64,000 nucleotides of DNA, from the NCBI RefSeq assembly GCF_000716715.1, contig NZ_JNYJ01000018.1, positions 1-64,000 on the forward strand, read 5' to 3'. Below, piece by piece: positions 33,496-43,394 of this stretch. Source of the stretch: Dactylosporangium aurantiacum (GTDB taxonomy: Bacteria > Actinomycetota > Actinomycetes > Mycobacteriales > Micromonosporaceae). Within the stretch, counting starts at the first letter, position 1, and every line of letters starts with the position of its first letter. Both the position numbers and the translations under genes were made by a program. The notes beneath the pieces are model-generated. The model did no database searches. It was given only the letters and a program-made list of their open reading frames with translations, and was not told the origin of the DNA.

Positions 33496-34872
33496 TCAGC
33501 TCGCCAGCGCGAACCGCTCCGCGTGGATCTGCAGCGGCGGCACCTTGAGCTGGCGCAGGCTCTTCAGCACCGCGTCGGTCATCGCTGGCGGGCCACAGAC
33601 GAACACGTCCCGCTCCAGGATGTCCGGAACGAGGCGTACCAGGTGCTCCGGGGCGAACGGGAGGTTCGGCGGATTGCCCGCGCCGGTGCGGCCCGAGAGC
33701 ACGTGCACCTGCGCGCCCTTCATCCGCGCGAGCTGCTCCATCTCCGCGAGCAGCACCGCGTCGGCAGCGCTCTGCACGCGGTACAACACGGCAATCGGCC
33801 CGGAAAGCTCCTCCAGCAGCGACCGGATCGGTGTGACCCCGACCCCGCCGGCGATCAGCACCGTGCCTTCGCGGGTCTTGTGGATGCTGGTGAAGGCGCC
33901 GTACGGGCCCTCGGCGAAGACCCGCGTCCCGACCGGCACGTCGCGCAGCCCGGCACTGGTCTCGCCGACGGCCTTCGCGGTGAGGCGCAGCGCGTTGTGA
34001 CCGGGCGCGGCAGACAGCGAGAACGGGTTGGCCTTCCACCAGCTGTTGTACCCGACGAACCGCCAGATGAAGAACTGCCCGGCGCGTGCACCGAGCTTGT
34101 CGAGATCCTTGCCGGTCACATGGATGGAGACGACGTTCTCCGCCTCGGGCACGACCGCGGCGACCCGCAGCCGCATCCTGGCATTGCGGCGCAGCGGGAC
34201 GATGATCCGGCCGACGATCAGGGAGAGGCCGGCGAAGGCCCAGAGGCTCCACCAGTACACGGCGGACACGGTGGTGGCGGTGAACGTGGAGGCCTCGTAC
34301 GTCTGGTGGATCAGCGCCAGCACGATCGCCACATAGAGCAGCACGTGCACGGCGTGCCAGGTCTCGTAGGAGAGCTTGCGGCGGGCGAGGCGCACGGAGA
34401 CGCCGGCAGCGACCGCGATGATGCCGACGGCGATGAAGCCGATCATGGTCGGGCCCATGCCGATGAGGTTTGACGCCTGCTTCAGGAAGGTGCTGTCGTA
34501 CGCCTGCGCGTAACCGAGCATCACGAACGTGGGGTGCAGCAGCACCAGCCAGAACAGCGAGAAGCCGGTCCACCGGTGCCAGGAGGTCAGCCGGTCCATG
34601 CCGAGCCGGCGGTCGAGCCACGGCAGCCGGGCGATGAGCACCAGCTGCAGCAGCATGGCGAGGGCCGCGTGCAGGCCGAGGAACTTCCCGGTCGCGTGCA
34701 GCGCGTTCTTCGCCGGGGCGGTGGCGAAGAAGAGCACCTCGATGATGATCAGATTGAGGATCACCGCCCCCCACAACGCCGCCATGGCCCGCACCCGCGG
34801 ATGTGCGAGGGCGGAGCCGCCGCCGCTCCTGGTCGCGACCGGTCCTGTCACGCTCTGATCCGCAGCCGTCAC
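33496..34872 (-). CDS. Ferric-reductase-like transmembrane flavoprotein
   Basis: The 458-residue protein has a six-helix ferric-reductase domain with candidate haem His residues (LGLHAALAMLLQLVL, DRLTSWHRWTGFSLFWLVLL with HPTFVML, and LSYETWHAVHVLLYV). A cytoplasmic FAD/NAD module follows: AGQFFIWRF and NPFSLSAAP for FAD, LIAGGVGVTPIRSLLEEL and DVFVCGPPAMTDAVL for NAD(P). It should transfer electrons from NAD(P)H across the membrane to ferric chelates or another acceptor. GTG 34872 has GGGGAG eight bases upstream. No FMN-binding or flavin-export partner is adjacent. Confidence 0.88.
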   Translation of the reverse strand: MTAADQSVTGPVATRSGGGSALAHPRVRAMAALWGAVILNLIIIEVLFFATAPAKNALHATGKFLGLHAALAMLLQLVLIARLPWLDRRLGMDRLTSWHRWTGFSLFWLVLLHPTFVMLGYAQAYDSTFLKQASNLIGMGPTMIGFIAVGIIAVAAGVSVRLARRKLSYETWHAVHVLLYVAIVLALIHQTYEASTFTATTVSAVYWWSLWAFAGLSLIVGRIIVPLRRNARMRLRVAAVVPEAENVVSIHVTGKDLDKLGARAGQFFIWRFVGYNSWWKANPFSLSAAPGHNALRLTAKAVGETSAGLRDVPVGTRVFAEGPYGAFTSIHKTREGTVLIAGGVGVTPIRSLLEELSGPIAVLYRVQSAADAVLLAEMEQLARMKGAQVHVLSGRTGAGNPPNLPFAPEHLVRLVPDILERDVFVCGPPAMTDAVLKSLRQLKVPPLQIHAERFALAS

Positions 34873-35006
34873 GGCGTTCTCCCCTTGTGTCCACGATGCG
34901 CAGACGATGCCTTCGTACAGGTACGCATGCAGGGCGGGGTCGGTTCAATCAGGCGAACGGGGGGTCGGGCGGCGCAGGGCTCACGCCGGCTAGATTGCCC
35001 AGATCG

Positions 35007-36422
35007 CTAGCGGCCGAGCACCGGCAGTACCACCGCGACCGGCCAGGCAACGGTCAGGGCGCCGGCCGGGATCGTCTGCCACCATGGTCGGCCCGCCGCC
35101 GCGTACACCGCGAGGTGCAGGACGATCAGCACCATGATCAGCGGTGAGATCAGGGCCAGGAAGCCTGGTGCGGCCCCGATCAACGACGCCACCGGCATCG
35201 GCAGGCACAGGGCGAGCACCGCACCGGAGTCCCACGGCGTCGGCAGCAGCGCGTGCGCCCCGGCGAGCAGGGCCCCGACGGCCAGTGCGAGCACGGCGAT
35301 GACCCACCAGTCCGGCCCGTGCGGCACGACGTCCGTCAGTCCGACGTGGACGGGAAGCACCACGACGGCGAGGGTGACAACCGCAAGGAGCGCCGCGCCG
35401 CCGACGGACGTGAGGGCCGGCCGAGCGGGGCGGGGCGGACGGCGGATGAGCAGCGCCGCAACGGCGAGCGCAGACCCGCACCCAGCCAGGTAGCCGGTCA
35501 GGTAGCCGGTCACCGTGTTCGGCAGCGCGTAGGTCAGGGCCACCCCCGCCAGCTCACCCAGGACCGGCGCCACCAGCACAGCCCCGAGACGCAGACCCAG
35601 CCGATCCCGGTCCAGCGGTGCCCGGGCGGTTGCGGTCCGCCGCAGCAGCAGCGTGCCGACGACGGTCAGCAGCCCGCCGAGCAGGGTCAGCCCGCCCGGG
35701 ATCAGCCGGCCCTTGGCCGCGATGACGGACCGCTCGGGCGAATGGTTGAGGACGCGGTCCAGCCACCGGGCGGTCTCGTGGTGGGTGCGGTCGGCGAAGA
35801 GCACGCCGATGTGCTCGACCAGCGGCACCGCGACCACCCGGTCGGCGCCCGTGGCTCGCTCGGACACGCCGATCCCGGCGGGCTCGAACGCGCCGTAGAT
35901 CCCAAGCAGGTGCCGCGGGCCGGGCCGTACAGCCGCCGACGCGTCGTCGCCGATGGAGATCGCCACAGTAGCCGCGATCGTCTGATCGGCGGCCCCGACG
36001 CGCACCACGGCGGCCGCGCCCATCGAGTGCCCGACCAGCGCGACCCGGGCCGGGTCGGCATCCGGGAGAGCGCGCACGAAGCGCACCACCGCGGCCAGTT
36101 CGCGGTCAAGGGCCTGCTCCGTAAGGCGCTCCGGGTTGGCGCCGTGGCCGGCGAGGTCGGGCAGCGCAACCAGGTAGCCCCGCCGGGCCAGTGTGTCGGC
36201 GAACGGCCGCATGAGGCGTCCCGAACCGGCGTACCCGTGCGCAACCACCACCACCGGCCGCGCAGCACCGTGCGCGTCATCCACCGGACGAAACAGTTGC
36301 AGCGGCACCGGCCCGACGCGCGCCGATTCGATACGCAGCCCGCGATCCGCCATCGCGAACCCGATCACGCCGGCCGCAACGAGTACGAGACCGAGCGCCA
36401 GTGTCAGGCGCGCCCTCAGCAT
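35007..36422 (-). CDS. Membrane-anchored alpha/beta hydrolase
   Basis: This 471-residue protein starts with a membrane helix (ARLTLALGLVLVAAGVIGFA). An alpha/beta-hydrolase domain follows (VVVVAHGYAGSGRLMRPFAD, LVALPDLAGHGANPERL, nucleophile Ser in VALVGHSMGAAAVVR, and a late His in PLVEHIGVLFAD). The C-terminal half has about seven helices (LTLLGGLLTVVGTLLL, LLAVVTLAVVVLPVHV and others). The catalytic domain is probably extracytoplasmic. TACAAC lies six bases before ATG 36422, suggesting a leaderless transcript. The substrate is unknown; esterase, lipase or peptidase activity are possible. Confidence 0.78.
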   Translation of the reverse strand: MLRARLTLALGLVLVAAGVIGFAMADRGLRIESARVGPVPLQLFRPVDDAHGAARPVVVVAHGYAGSGRLMRPFADTLARRGYLVALPDLAGHGANPERLTEQALDRELAAVVRFVRALPDADPARVALVGHSMGAAAVVRVGAADQTIAATVAISIGDDASAAVRPGPRHLLGIYGAFEPAGIGVSERATGADRVVAVPLVEHIGVLFADRTHHETARWLDRVLNHSPERSVIAAKGRLIPGGLTLLGGLLTVVGTLLLRRTATARAPLDRDRLGLRLGAVLVAPVLGELAGVALTYALPNTVTGYLTGYLAGCGSALAVAALLIRRPPRPARPALTSVGGAALLAVVTLAVVVLPVHVGLTDVVPHGPDWWVIAVLALAVGALLAGAHALLPTPWDSGAVLALCLPMPVASLIGAAPGFLALISPLIMVLIVLHLAVYAAAGRPWWQTIPAGALTVAWPVAVVLPVLGR

Positions 36423-36711
36423 GCGCTCGTTGTACCAGGTTCGGGCGCGTCGCGGTGTACGCCGACACCCGTGCGGCGCGCGGGCAGTTCGGCCGCCGAA
36501 TGTGGCCAAGGCCGACGATGCCATCGGACCGCGACGCCGCGAACGGGGTCGACCGTGGCTGGTCACGGACCGTCAACGGCCCGCCGGGGCCGACGCTTCC
36601 TGCTCGTGGCGTCGGCCGGCGGCGGTGCGTCATGCAGCATGGACGCCGTGGGCCGAGGGAAGGCGCGCCGCGTTGCTCGTCGCTCCCGGAGGCGTACGGC
36701 GGCCGTGAGCG

Positions 36712-37023
36712 TCAGCTCAACGGGCCGGTGTCGAGGTCGAAGATGCGCACCGCTGACCACAGGGTGCCGCACTCGTCGCGGAATGCGTCGTGCACCGGAT
36801 CGGTCTGGTAGGCGTCATGGGCGGCCTGGTCGGGAAATCTGAGCACCATGCCGTACGAGTAGGCGCGGTCGATGACGGCCCGGTCGGTGTCGGCGGGCGG
36901 GCCGAAGCTGCCGTCGGTGACCGACCGGATGGTCAGCAGGGAACGGACGCCGGCGAGGAACCTGTCGTGCTCGGCCGGCGTGAGGTCGGACCGGAGCGAG
37001 AAGTACACGGAGTGGATGAACAC
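36712..37023 (-). CDS. Dabb (stress-responsive alpha/beta-barrel) protein
   Basis: The 103-residue protein has the Dabb fold signature: MFIHSVYFSLRSDLTPAEHD, RFLAGVRSLLTIRSVTDGSF and AYSYGMVLRFPDQAAHDAYQ, then DPVHDAFRDECGTLW. The His in the first strand and the VLRF-region are conserved in the family. Members form dimeric barrels and some are enzymes of polyketide folding, but most are uncharacterised. It stands alone. Confidence 0.85.
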   Translation of the reverse strand: MFIHSVYFSLRSDLTPAEHDRFLAGVRSLLTIRSVTDGSFGPPADTDRAVIDRAYSYGMVLRFPDQAAHDAYQTDPVHDAFRDECGTLWSAVRIFDLDTGPLS

Positions 37024-37162
37024 GTCGGCACGCTACAACACACACCGCCAGCCGCAGGCCGTGAACGCCGCTGAACCCGCCGGAGCCAGCGGTGCCGCAG
37101 GTCGAGTCGCCCCACGAGGCGGCGACCTCGGTCGACCGGCGGCACCGGGGCGCGGCGGGGTG

Positions 37163-37456
37163 TCAGCCGACCATGCCGGCGATGTTGCCGGCGAAGACCG
37201 CGACGACGCCGAGGATCGCCACCACGAGGCCGATGATGCCGAAGGCCCGGGCCGCCCCGGACTGTGGATGGGCGCCGCGGCTCAGGCCGCCGAGCCACGC
37301 CGCCGTCGCGCCGAAGACGGCCGGGGCGCCGGACCAGAAGAGCGGGACGCTGATCAGGGCGAGGGCGCCGAGGACGATCGCGGCGACGCGGGCCCGGCCG
37401 GGGTGGCGGGCGGTGGGCAGGGCAGCCGGCAGGCATGGTGGGGACAGCCCTACCAT
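37163..37456 (-). CDS. Small membrane protein
   Basis: This 97-residue protein has three hydrophobic segments: VAAIVLGALALISVPLF, AVFGATAAWLGGL and FGIIGLVVAILGVVAVFAG. The layout is like small DUF4190-type membrane proteins. ATG 37456 is chosen; a TTG three codons upstream is possible. No functional motif or partner is visible. Confidence 0.6.
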   Translation of the reverse strand: MVGLSPPCLPAALPTARHPGRARVAAIVLGALALISVPLFWSGAPAVFGATAAWLGGLSRGAHPQSGAARAFGIIGLVVAILGVVAVFAGNIAGMVG

Positions 37457-37512
37457 GAAGATCAAGGCCGGCCGTGTGCCCCGGTCGGCGGCGCTCGACC
37501 ACGCTGAGATCC

Positions 37513-38271
37513 ATGCGAAACACGGTGGCCGTCGAGCTGATCGACGTGACGAAGACGTACCCGGGCGCCGGGGTCCGGGCCCTCGACGGGGTGTCGGTGG
37601 CGTTCCGCGCCGGCACGTTCAACGCGGTGATGGGGCCGTCCGGCTCCGGCAAGTCCACGCTGCTGCAGTGCGCGGCGGGGCTCGACCGGGCCGACTCCGG
37701 GCGGGTGCTGCTCGCCGGTGCGGAGATCGGGCAGCTGCGGGAGCCGAAGCTCACCGAGGCCCGGCGGAAGCTGGTCGGGTTCGTCTTCCAGTCGTACAAC
37801 CTGATCGACTCCCTGTCCGTCTGGCACAACGTGCTGCTGCCCCAGCGGCTCGCCGGGGCGCGACCGGACCGGGCGTGGGCGCGGGAGGTCGTGCGCCGGG
37901 TCGGCCTCGCCGGGCGGGAGGACGACCGCCCCGCCCAGCTCTCCGGCGGGCAGCGGCAGCGGGTGGCCCTCGCCCGGGCGCTCGCCGCCCGCCCCGAGGT
38001 GATCTTCGCCGACGAACCGACGGGCGCGCTGGACCTGACGACCGGTCGGGAGGTGCTCGACCTGCTGCGCGAGGCGGTCGACGGCCTGCGCACCACGATC
38101 GTCATGGTCACCCACGACCCGGCGGCGGCGGCTCGGGCCGACCGGGTGGTGTTCCTCGCCGACGGCCGGATCGTGACCGAACTGGCGAGCCCGTCGGCGG
38201 CACAGGTCGCCGCCCAGATGACCGCCGTCACCGACCGCACGGCCGCGACCATGACCGGGAGCGCCCGATGA
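37513..38271 (+). CDS. ABC transporter ATPase (MacB/LolD-like)
   Basis: The 252-residue protein has Walker A GPSGSGKST, Q-loop FQSYNLIDSLSV, signature LSGGQRQRVALARALA, Walker B VIFADEPTGALD and the H-loop MVTHDP. It belongs to the MacB/FtsE-type group that energises FtsX-like permeases. The next gene is exactly such a permease and overlaps it (ATGA). Together with the histidine kinase and response regulator downstream this is a drug- or envelope-stress export operon. The start may be ATG 37513 or a GTG at 37525. Confidence 0.93.
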   Translation: MRNTVAVELIDVTKTYPGAGVRALDGVSVAFRAGTFNAVMGPSGSGKSTLLQCAAGLDRADSGRVLLAGAEIGQLREPKLTEARRKLVGFVFQSYNLIDSLSVWHNVLLPQRLAGARPDRAWAREVVRRVGLAGREDDRPAQLSGGQRQRVALARALAARPEVIFADEPTGALDLTTGREVLDLLREAVDGLRTTIVMVTHDPAAAARADRVVFLADGRIVTELASPSAAQVAAQMTAVTDRTAATMTGSAR

Positions 38272-40760
38272 TGCGCCTCGCGATCGCCACCCTGCGCCGG
38301 CACCGCGGCGCATACGCCGGCACGTTCGTCGCCGCGCTCCTCGCCGTGGCGCTGCTGGCCGGCGGTGGGCTGCTGCTGTACTCCGTGCTCACCGCGAAGC
38401 CACCGGCGGACCGGTTCGCCGCGACCTCCGCGGTCGTGGCGGGGGAGCGGGAGATCAGCCTGGAGACGGTGACCACCAAGCACAAGAAGGAAGGCAAGAC
38501 CAAGGTCAAGCGCAAGGTCAAGACCGAGCGGCTGACCGGCGCCGGCACCCTGCCCGCCGACCTCGCCGGCCGGCTCGCCGCCGTGCCGGGGGTCACCGGA
38601 GCCGTCGCCGACTACGCGTTCCCGGTGCAGGCGACGACCACGGACGGCCGGGCGCTGCGCGGCGCCGACGACGCGCCCGTCGTCGGGCACGGCTGGGCGT
38701 CGGCGACGCTCACCCCGTACACGCTGCGCGACGGCCAGCAGCCGGGCCCCGGCACCGCCGTGATCGACGCCGACCTCGCGGCGCGCGGCCACCTCACGAT
38801 CGGTGCCGGGCTGCTGGTCACCACGCGGACCGGGACGCGCACGGTCCGGGTCGGCGGCATCGCGGCACCCGCCGGCCGGGACGGGCTGCCCGCCCAGGGC
38901 GCGCTGTTCCTCGCCGACGCCGACGTCGCCGCCGTGTCCGGGCTGCCGGGGCCGACCGCCGTCGGGATCTTCGGCGCCGCCGACCTGGCGCAGGTGCGCG
39001 CCGCCGCCGGTGCCGCCGACGTCCTCACCGGCGCCGACCGGGTCCGCGGCGATCTGCCCGGCGCGCTGCCGGACTACATCGGCCCGATCTCGATCTTCGG
39101 GTTCGTCATCGGCATCACCGCGTTCGCGGCCGTCTTCGTCCTCACCGGCACCGTCACGCTCAGCGTCCGGCAACGGCTGCGCGAACTGGCGCTGCTGCGG
39201 GCGATCGGCGCCACCCCGAGGCAGCTGCGCCGCATCCTCGGCCTGGAGAACGTCGTCCTCGCCGCCGTCGCCGGGCTGCTGGCCGCGCCGCTCGGCGTGC
39301 TCTTCGCCGAGGTCGTCGCCGCCCGGTTCCAGTCCCTCGGCGCGGTGCCGGCCCAGTTCGAGGTCCGCGCCAACGTGCCGGTGCTGCTGCTCGCGGCCGC
39401 CGCCGGGATCCTGGTGACGTTCGGCGCGGCGCGGATCGCCGGGCGGCGGGCGGTGCGGATCGCGCCGACCCAAGCCCTGGTGGAGACGGCGACCGCACCC
39501 ACCGGCGGCCTCACCGTGCGTCTGCTCACCGCGCTGGTCACGACGGCGGGCGCGGTCGCGGTGCTCACCTTCGTCCCGCTGGACGGGCCGTTCGGCATGG
39601 GGATGAGCTTCATCTCCACCGCGCTGCTGCTGTGCGCGGTCGCCGCCGTCGGCCCGCTGCTCGTCCGGCTGCTGACCACGGTCGTCGCCCGGCCGTTCGG
39701 GCTGGCCGGGCTCGTCGCCCGCGCCGAGTACCGCCGGATCTCCGCCGTCGCCGTCCCGCTCGTGCTCATGTTCGCGATCAACACCGTCATGCTGCTCAAC
39801 GGCGCACTGTCGACCCGGCTGGCCGGGCAGGAGCAGGTGGCCCGCCAGGCGCCCGCCACGGCCCAGGTCGTCGGTGCCGGCGGGCTGCCGCTGAGCACGG
39901 TGCGCCGCCTCACCGAGCTGCCCGGCGTCACCGGCGCGGCCGCGCAGCTGCCGACCCGGGTGATCGTCGCGCAGGGCGGCAAACCCGAGGACTACCAGGC
40001 CCAGGGCATCCTCGTCACCGGCACCGACGCCGCCCTCGACCTCGGGGTCATCGCCGGCGGGCTCACCACCGACGGGTTCGGGGCAAGTTCCGCCCTGGTT
40101 CGGCAGTACGGCTGGAGGATCGGCGACATCGTCCCGCTCTGGCTTGCCGACGGCCAGCAGCAGCGGTTGCGCCTGTCCATGGTGTACGGGCGGGCACGTG
40201 GCTTCGGTGACCTGGTGATCCCCGCCGACCTCGTCGCGGCCCACGACCCGCGAGGGCTGGTGCGCACGGTCGGCCTGCGGTACACGCAAGGCACCGACGA
40301 ACGCATCCGCGCCGAGTTCCCCGGGCTGCGGCTCACCCCGACGCTCGACGCCGCGCCGCCCGGCGACGCGTCGAACCAGCAGGGCGCCTGGGAGCTCATG
40401 GTCGTCATCTCCCTCGGGTTCACCGCGATCGGCGTCGTCAACACGTTCGCGATCGCCGCCACCGCCCGCCGGCGCGAATACGCCGACCTGCGGCTCATCG
40501 GGGCGACCACCCCGCAGCTGCACCGGCTCGCCGGCGCCGAGGCGGTCGTCACCGTCCTCGTCGGGCTGCTGCTCGGCGCGGCCGTGACCGGCGTCGTGGT
40601 CGGGGCGTTCAGCGTCGCCCAGGACGGCGTCCTGCGGGTGTTCGTCGAGCCGGTCACGTACGCGGCGATGGCCGGCGGTGTCGCCGCCCTCGGGCTGATC
40701 GCCGGGTTCCTGCCGACGCGGCTCATGCTGCGGCGGCGGGCGCTGGCGAGCCGGGTCTGA
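38268..40760 (+). CDS. FtsX-like ABC transporter permease
   Basis: This 830-residue permease has an N-terminal helix (GTFVAALLAVALLAGGGLLL), a large extracytoplasmic MacB-like domain, and two FtsX modules. The first is PISIFGFVIGITAFAAVFVL with LRELALLRAIGATPRQLRRI; the second is MVVISLGFTAIGVVNTFAIA with REYADLRLIGATTPQLHRLA. The second extracytoplasmic domain lies between. A Lys-rich patch (KHKKEGKTKVKRKVK, near residue 70) is unusual for a secreted loop. The start overlaps the ATPase stop. Such permeases export or extract antimicrobial peptides or lipoproteins. Confidence 0.93.
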   Translation: MMRLAIATLRRHRGAYAGTFVAALLAVALLAGGGLLLYSVLTAKPPADRFAATSAVVAGEREISLETVTTKHKKEGKTKVKRKVKTERLTGAGTLPADLAGRLAAVPGVTGAVADYAFPVQATTTDGRALRGADDAPVVGHGWASATLTPYTLRDGQQPGPGTAVIDADLAARGHLTIGAGLLVTTRTGTRTVRVGGIAAPAGRDGLPAQGALFLADADVAAVSGLPGPTAVGIFGAADLAQVRAAAGAADVLTGADRVRGDLPGALPDYIGPISIFGFVIGITAFAAVFVLTGTVTLSVRQRLRELALLRAIGATPRQLRRILGLENVVLAAVAGLLAAPLGVLFAEVVAARFQSLGAVPAQFEVRANVPVLLLAAAAGILVTFGAARIAGRRAVRIAPTQALVETATAPTGGLTVRLLTALVTTAGAVAVLTFVPLDGPFGMGMSFISTALLLCAVAAVGPLLVRLLTTVVARPFGLAGLVARAEYRRISAVAVPLVLMFAINTVMLLNGALSTRLAGQEQVARQAPATAQVVGAGGLPLSTVRRLTELPGVTGAAAQLPTRVIVAQGGKPEDYQAQGILVTGTDAALDLGVIAGGLTTDGFGASSALVRQYGWRIGDIVPLWLADGQQQRLRLSMVYGRARGFGDLVIPADLVAAHDPRGLVRTVGLRYTQGTDERIRAEFPGLRLTPTLDAAPPGDASNQQGAWELMVVISLGFTAIGVVNTFAIAATARRREYADLRLIGATTPQLHRLAGAEAVVTVLVGLLLGAAVTGVVVGAFSVAQDGVLRVFVEPVTYAAMAGGVAALGLIAGFLPTRLMLRRRALASRV

Positions 40761-40779
40761 CCCCGTACCATCTGCAACG

Positions 40780-42036
40780 ATGCGCAAGATCATGGGTTCG
40801 GTGCGGCCGCTGGCGTACCTGGCGACCGCGCCGATCGCCGGGGTGGTCGGGTTCGTCTGGAGCCTCGCCGCCACGGTGGTCGTCACGGTGCTCGCCGTCA
40901 CGCAGCTCGGCGGGCCCGCGTTCCTCGGCGCGGCCTGGGTCACCCGGGCGCTGGCGTCCGTGGAGCGGCGCCGGGCCGGGTGGGTGCTCGGCGCACCGAT
41001 CGCGGCGCCGTACGTGCCGGCGACCGGTGCCGCCGGGGTTGACGGGTGGCCCGCCACGTGGCGCTCGCGGGTCGCCGGTGTCGCGGCCCAGCCGGCCACC
41101 TGGCGGGATCTGGCCTGGCTGGTCGTGCTGTTCCCGCTCGGCCTGGCCGGTGGCGTCGCCGGCCTGGTCGTGGCGATCGTCGACCTCGCCTCGATCGTCG
41201 CGCCGCTGTGGGCGTGGGCGGTGCCGAACCCGCACGCACCGTGGCCGATGAAGCCGCTCATGACCACCGTCCCGGGGCGGTTCGGGCTCACCGTGCTCGG
41301 CCTGGCGCTGCTTCCCGTCGCCGCCTGGTTCGTCCGTACCGCCGCGACCGCCCTCGCCCGGCTGGCCAGGGCCCTGCTCGCACCGGGCGAACACCGCCGG
41401 CTCGTCGAGCAGGCGTCCCGCCTCGCCGAGACCCGCCGTCGGGTCGTCGACGCCCAGGCCGCCGAGCTGCGCCGCATCGAACGCGACCTGCACGACGGCG
41501 CGCAGGCCCGCATCGTCGCCGCCGGCATCACACTCGCCCTGGCCGCCCGCAAGCTGCGCACCGACGGCGACGCCGCACCCGACGTCGCCCTGGCCCGCCG
41601 CCAGCTCGACGACGCCCTCGCCGAGCTGCGCCGCCTCGTGCGCGGCATCCACCCGCCGATCCTCACCGACCGCGGCCTGCACGCCGCGGTCGCCGCCCTC
41701 GCCGGCGACAGCCCGTTCCCGGTCACGCTGGATGGTGTTTCGAGCGGCGAGCGGTACCCGGCCGCCGTCGAGTCCGCCGCCTACTTCGTCGTCGCCGAAG
41801 GCCTCACCAACGCCGCCAAACACGCATCGGCGTCGACCGGGGCCGTCGACGTCCGCCGTACCGGCGACACCGTGCACGTCACCGTCACCGACGACGGCCG
41901 CGGCGGCGCCGACCCCAACGGCACCGGCATCGACGGCCTGCGCCGCCGCGTCGAGGCCCTCGACGGCACCCTCACCCTGTCCAGCCCGCCCGGCGGGCCC
42001 ACCGTCCTGCACGCGGAGCTGCCATGCGCATCGTGA
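40780..42036 (+). CDS. Sensor histidine kinase (NarL-type, HisKA_3)
   Basis: The 418-residue protein has about four N-terminal helices (LATAPIAGVVGFVWSLAATV, LAWLVVLFPLGLAGGVAGLV and FGLTVLGLALLPVAAWFV). The HisKA_3 phospho-acceptor His is in ELRRIERDLHDGAQARIVAA. The ATPase part has VAEGLTNAAKHASA, VTDDGRGGADP and GTGIDGLRRRVEAL. It starts 19 bases after the ABC permease and overlaps the response regulator by 13 bases, so all four genes are one operon. A small loop between helices is the likely sensor, or it may sense through the transporter. Confidence 0.92.
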   Translation: MRKIMGSVRPLAYLATAPIAGVVGFVWSLAATVVVTVLAVTQLGGPAFLGAAWVTRALASVERRRAGWVLGAPIAAPYVPATGAAGVDGWPATWRSRVAGVAAQPATWRDLAWLVVLFPLGLAGGVAGLVVAIVDLASIVAPLWAWAVPNPHAPWPMKPLMTTVPGRFGLTVLGLALLPVAAWFVRTAATALARLARALLAPGEHRRLVEQASRLAETRRRVVDAQAAELRRIERDLHDGAQARIVAAGITLALAARKLRTDGDAAPDVALARRQLDDALAELRRLVRGIHPPILTDRGLHAAVAALAGDSPFPVTLDGVSSGERYPAAVESAAYFVVAEGLTNAAKHASASTGAVDVRRTGDTVHVTVTDDGRGGADPNGTGIDGLRRRVEALDGTLTLSSPPGGPTVLHAELPCAS

Positions 42037-42668
42037 TCGCCGAAGACCTGCTCCTGCTCCGCGACGGCATGATCCGCCTGCTGACCGACACCGGCCACAC
42101 GGTCGTCGCCGCCGTGGACACCGCCGACGCCCTCGTCGCCGCCGTCGCAGCGCACCAGCCGGACCTGTCGATCGTCGACGTCCGCCTGCCACCAGGCTTC
42201 CGCGACGAAGGCCTCCGCGCCGCCCTGCGGCTGCGCGCCGCCGACCCGTCCACGAAGGTCCTCATCGTGTCGCAGTACGTCGAACGCGCCTACGCCGCCG
42301 ACCTGCTCGCCGACGGCCGCGGCGGCGTCGGGTACCTGCTCAAGGACCGCGTCACCGACCTGGACGAGTTCCTCGACGCGGTCGACCGCGTCGCCGCCGG
42401 CGGCACCGCCCTGGACCCCGAGGTCGTCCGGCAGCTCTTCACCCGCAACGCCCGCAACCACGGCGTGGAAGGCCTCACCCCCCGCGAGCGCGAGGTCCTG
42501 CACCTCATGGCCCAGGGCCTGTCGAACACCGCCATCTGCACGACGTTGGTCCTGGCCCCCGCCTCGGTCGAGAAGCACATCACGAACATCTTCGCCAAAC
42601 TCGACCTCCCCCCGGACGACGACGCCCACCGCCGCGTCCGCGCCGTCCTCACCTACCTCAACAGCTGA
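42024..42668 (+). CDS. NarL-family response regulator
   Basis: The 214-residue protein has a receiver domain (MRIVIAEDLLLLRDGMIRLL, phospho-acceptor Asp in LSIVDVRLPP, Lys in GYLLKDRV). The LuxR-type HTH is GLTPREREVLHLMAQGLSNT, then APASVEKHITNIFAKLDLPP. It partners the overlapping histidine kinase and probably controls its own transporter operon. A small inverted repeat (AGCTGA/TCAGCT, 42663-42685) spans the stop and may be a weak terminator. Confidence 0.93.
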   Translation: MRIVIAEDLLLLRDGMIRLLTDTGHTVVAAVDTADALVAAVAAHQPDLSIVDVRLPPGFRDEGLRAALRLRAADPSTKVLIVSQYVERAYAADLLADGRGGVGYLLKDRVTDLDEFLDAVDRVAAGGTALDPEVVRQLFTRNARNHGVEGLTPREREVLHLMAQGLSNTAICTTLVLAPASVEKHITNIFAKLDLPPDDDAHRRVRAVLTYLNS

Positions 42669-43394
42669 CCGTTGTCGGCTCAGCTGCCGAACGCGCCGCC
42701 CGCGCTTGTCTGGCGCGGCTGGACGGCCGGATCGCGCTGCTGGAGCTCGGCCGGGGACCGCCGAGGTGATGCTCGCTGGCCGCTACCTGCGAGCTCTATG
42801 GGCTGACCGACCGTGCCGAGGAGACCTCCGCATCGGTGCGGCCGCTGCTGGACGCGCTGGAATGGTTCGTCGAGGCGGACACCGCGGCGGTCGAGGCGGA
42901 GGGGCCCGTCCGGTGGGCCGGGTGAGGTCGCCTGCCGGCTTCGCGCCGGCGGGTACCGCCTCCTCGGCCGCGACGGATCGCCGAGACCGTCGAGGTGCAC
43001 ACCGCCAACCCGCGACTGCGCGACGTCGACATCCTGACCCGATGAACCGCGATCGACAGCAGGCGAAGGGACATCGCGGTGACCACAGCGGCGGAACGGG
43101 CGGACGCCGACGCTCGGGGCGAGGAAGTCACGCGCTCGTCAGATTCGGCCCCACCCTGCTGGGCTTCAGGCTCATGTCGGGCCGTCCGAGCGCCGCTGCC
43201 GGTCAAGTCCAGCGCGATGATCGGGTGTATGTCGGTGGGGGACAGTGTCGGCGAGTAGGACGGGTTGGAGGATCAGCATCGGTCGGAAGCGATCGTTGCG
43301 TTCCTGGGAGCGGGTCTGCCGTCGCCGCCGTCGTCTGCCGTCACCTTTCGCCGCCGTGGCCCACGGCGCGGTGGCGGCGCGGCTCGGAAATTCA
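42669..43394. other. Gene-poor stretch with decayed coding fragments
   Basis: About 725 bases hold no intact gene. One piece (42788-42919) reads CELYGLTDRAEETSASVRPL then LDALEWFVEADTAAVEAEGP, like part of a real protein, and a later frame ends ETVEVHTANPRLRDVDILTR at about 43045. They could be parts of one frameshifted gene. I cannot name it. Confidence 0.35.

Noticed and set aside
37092..38267. N-terminal extension of the FtsX permease through the ATPase gene
   Set aside because: The ATPase occupies this DNA in another frame with all Walker motifs; the permease starts at the overlapping ATG at 38268.
36933..41726. A 1597-codon minus-strand open frame opposite the ABC/two-component operon
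   Set aside because: It is antisense to four genes with intact motifs, and its product is Arg/Asp/Gly-rich low-complexity sequence, the usual shadow of GC-rich coding DNA.
42663..42685. Inverted repeat AGCTGA/TCAGCT at the response-regulator stop as a terminator
   Set aside because: The six-base stem is weak and overlaps the coding end, so I did not list it as a separate feature.
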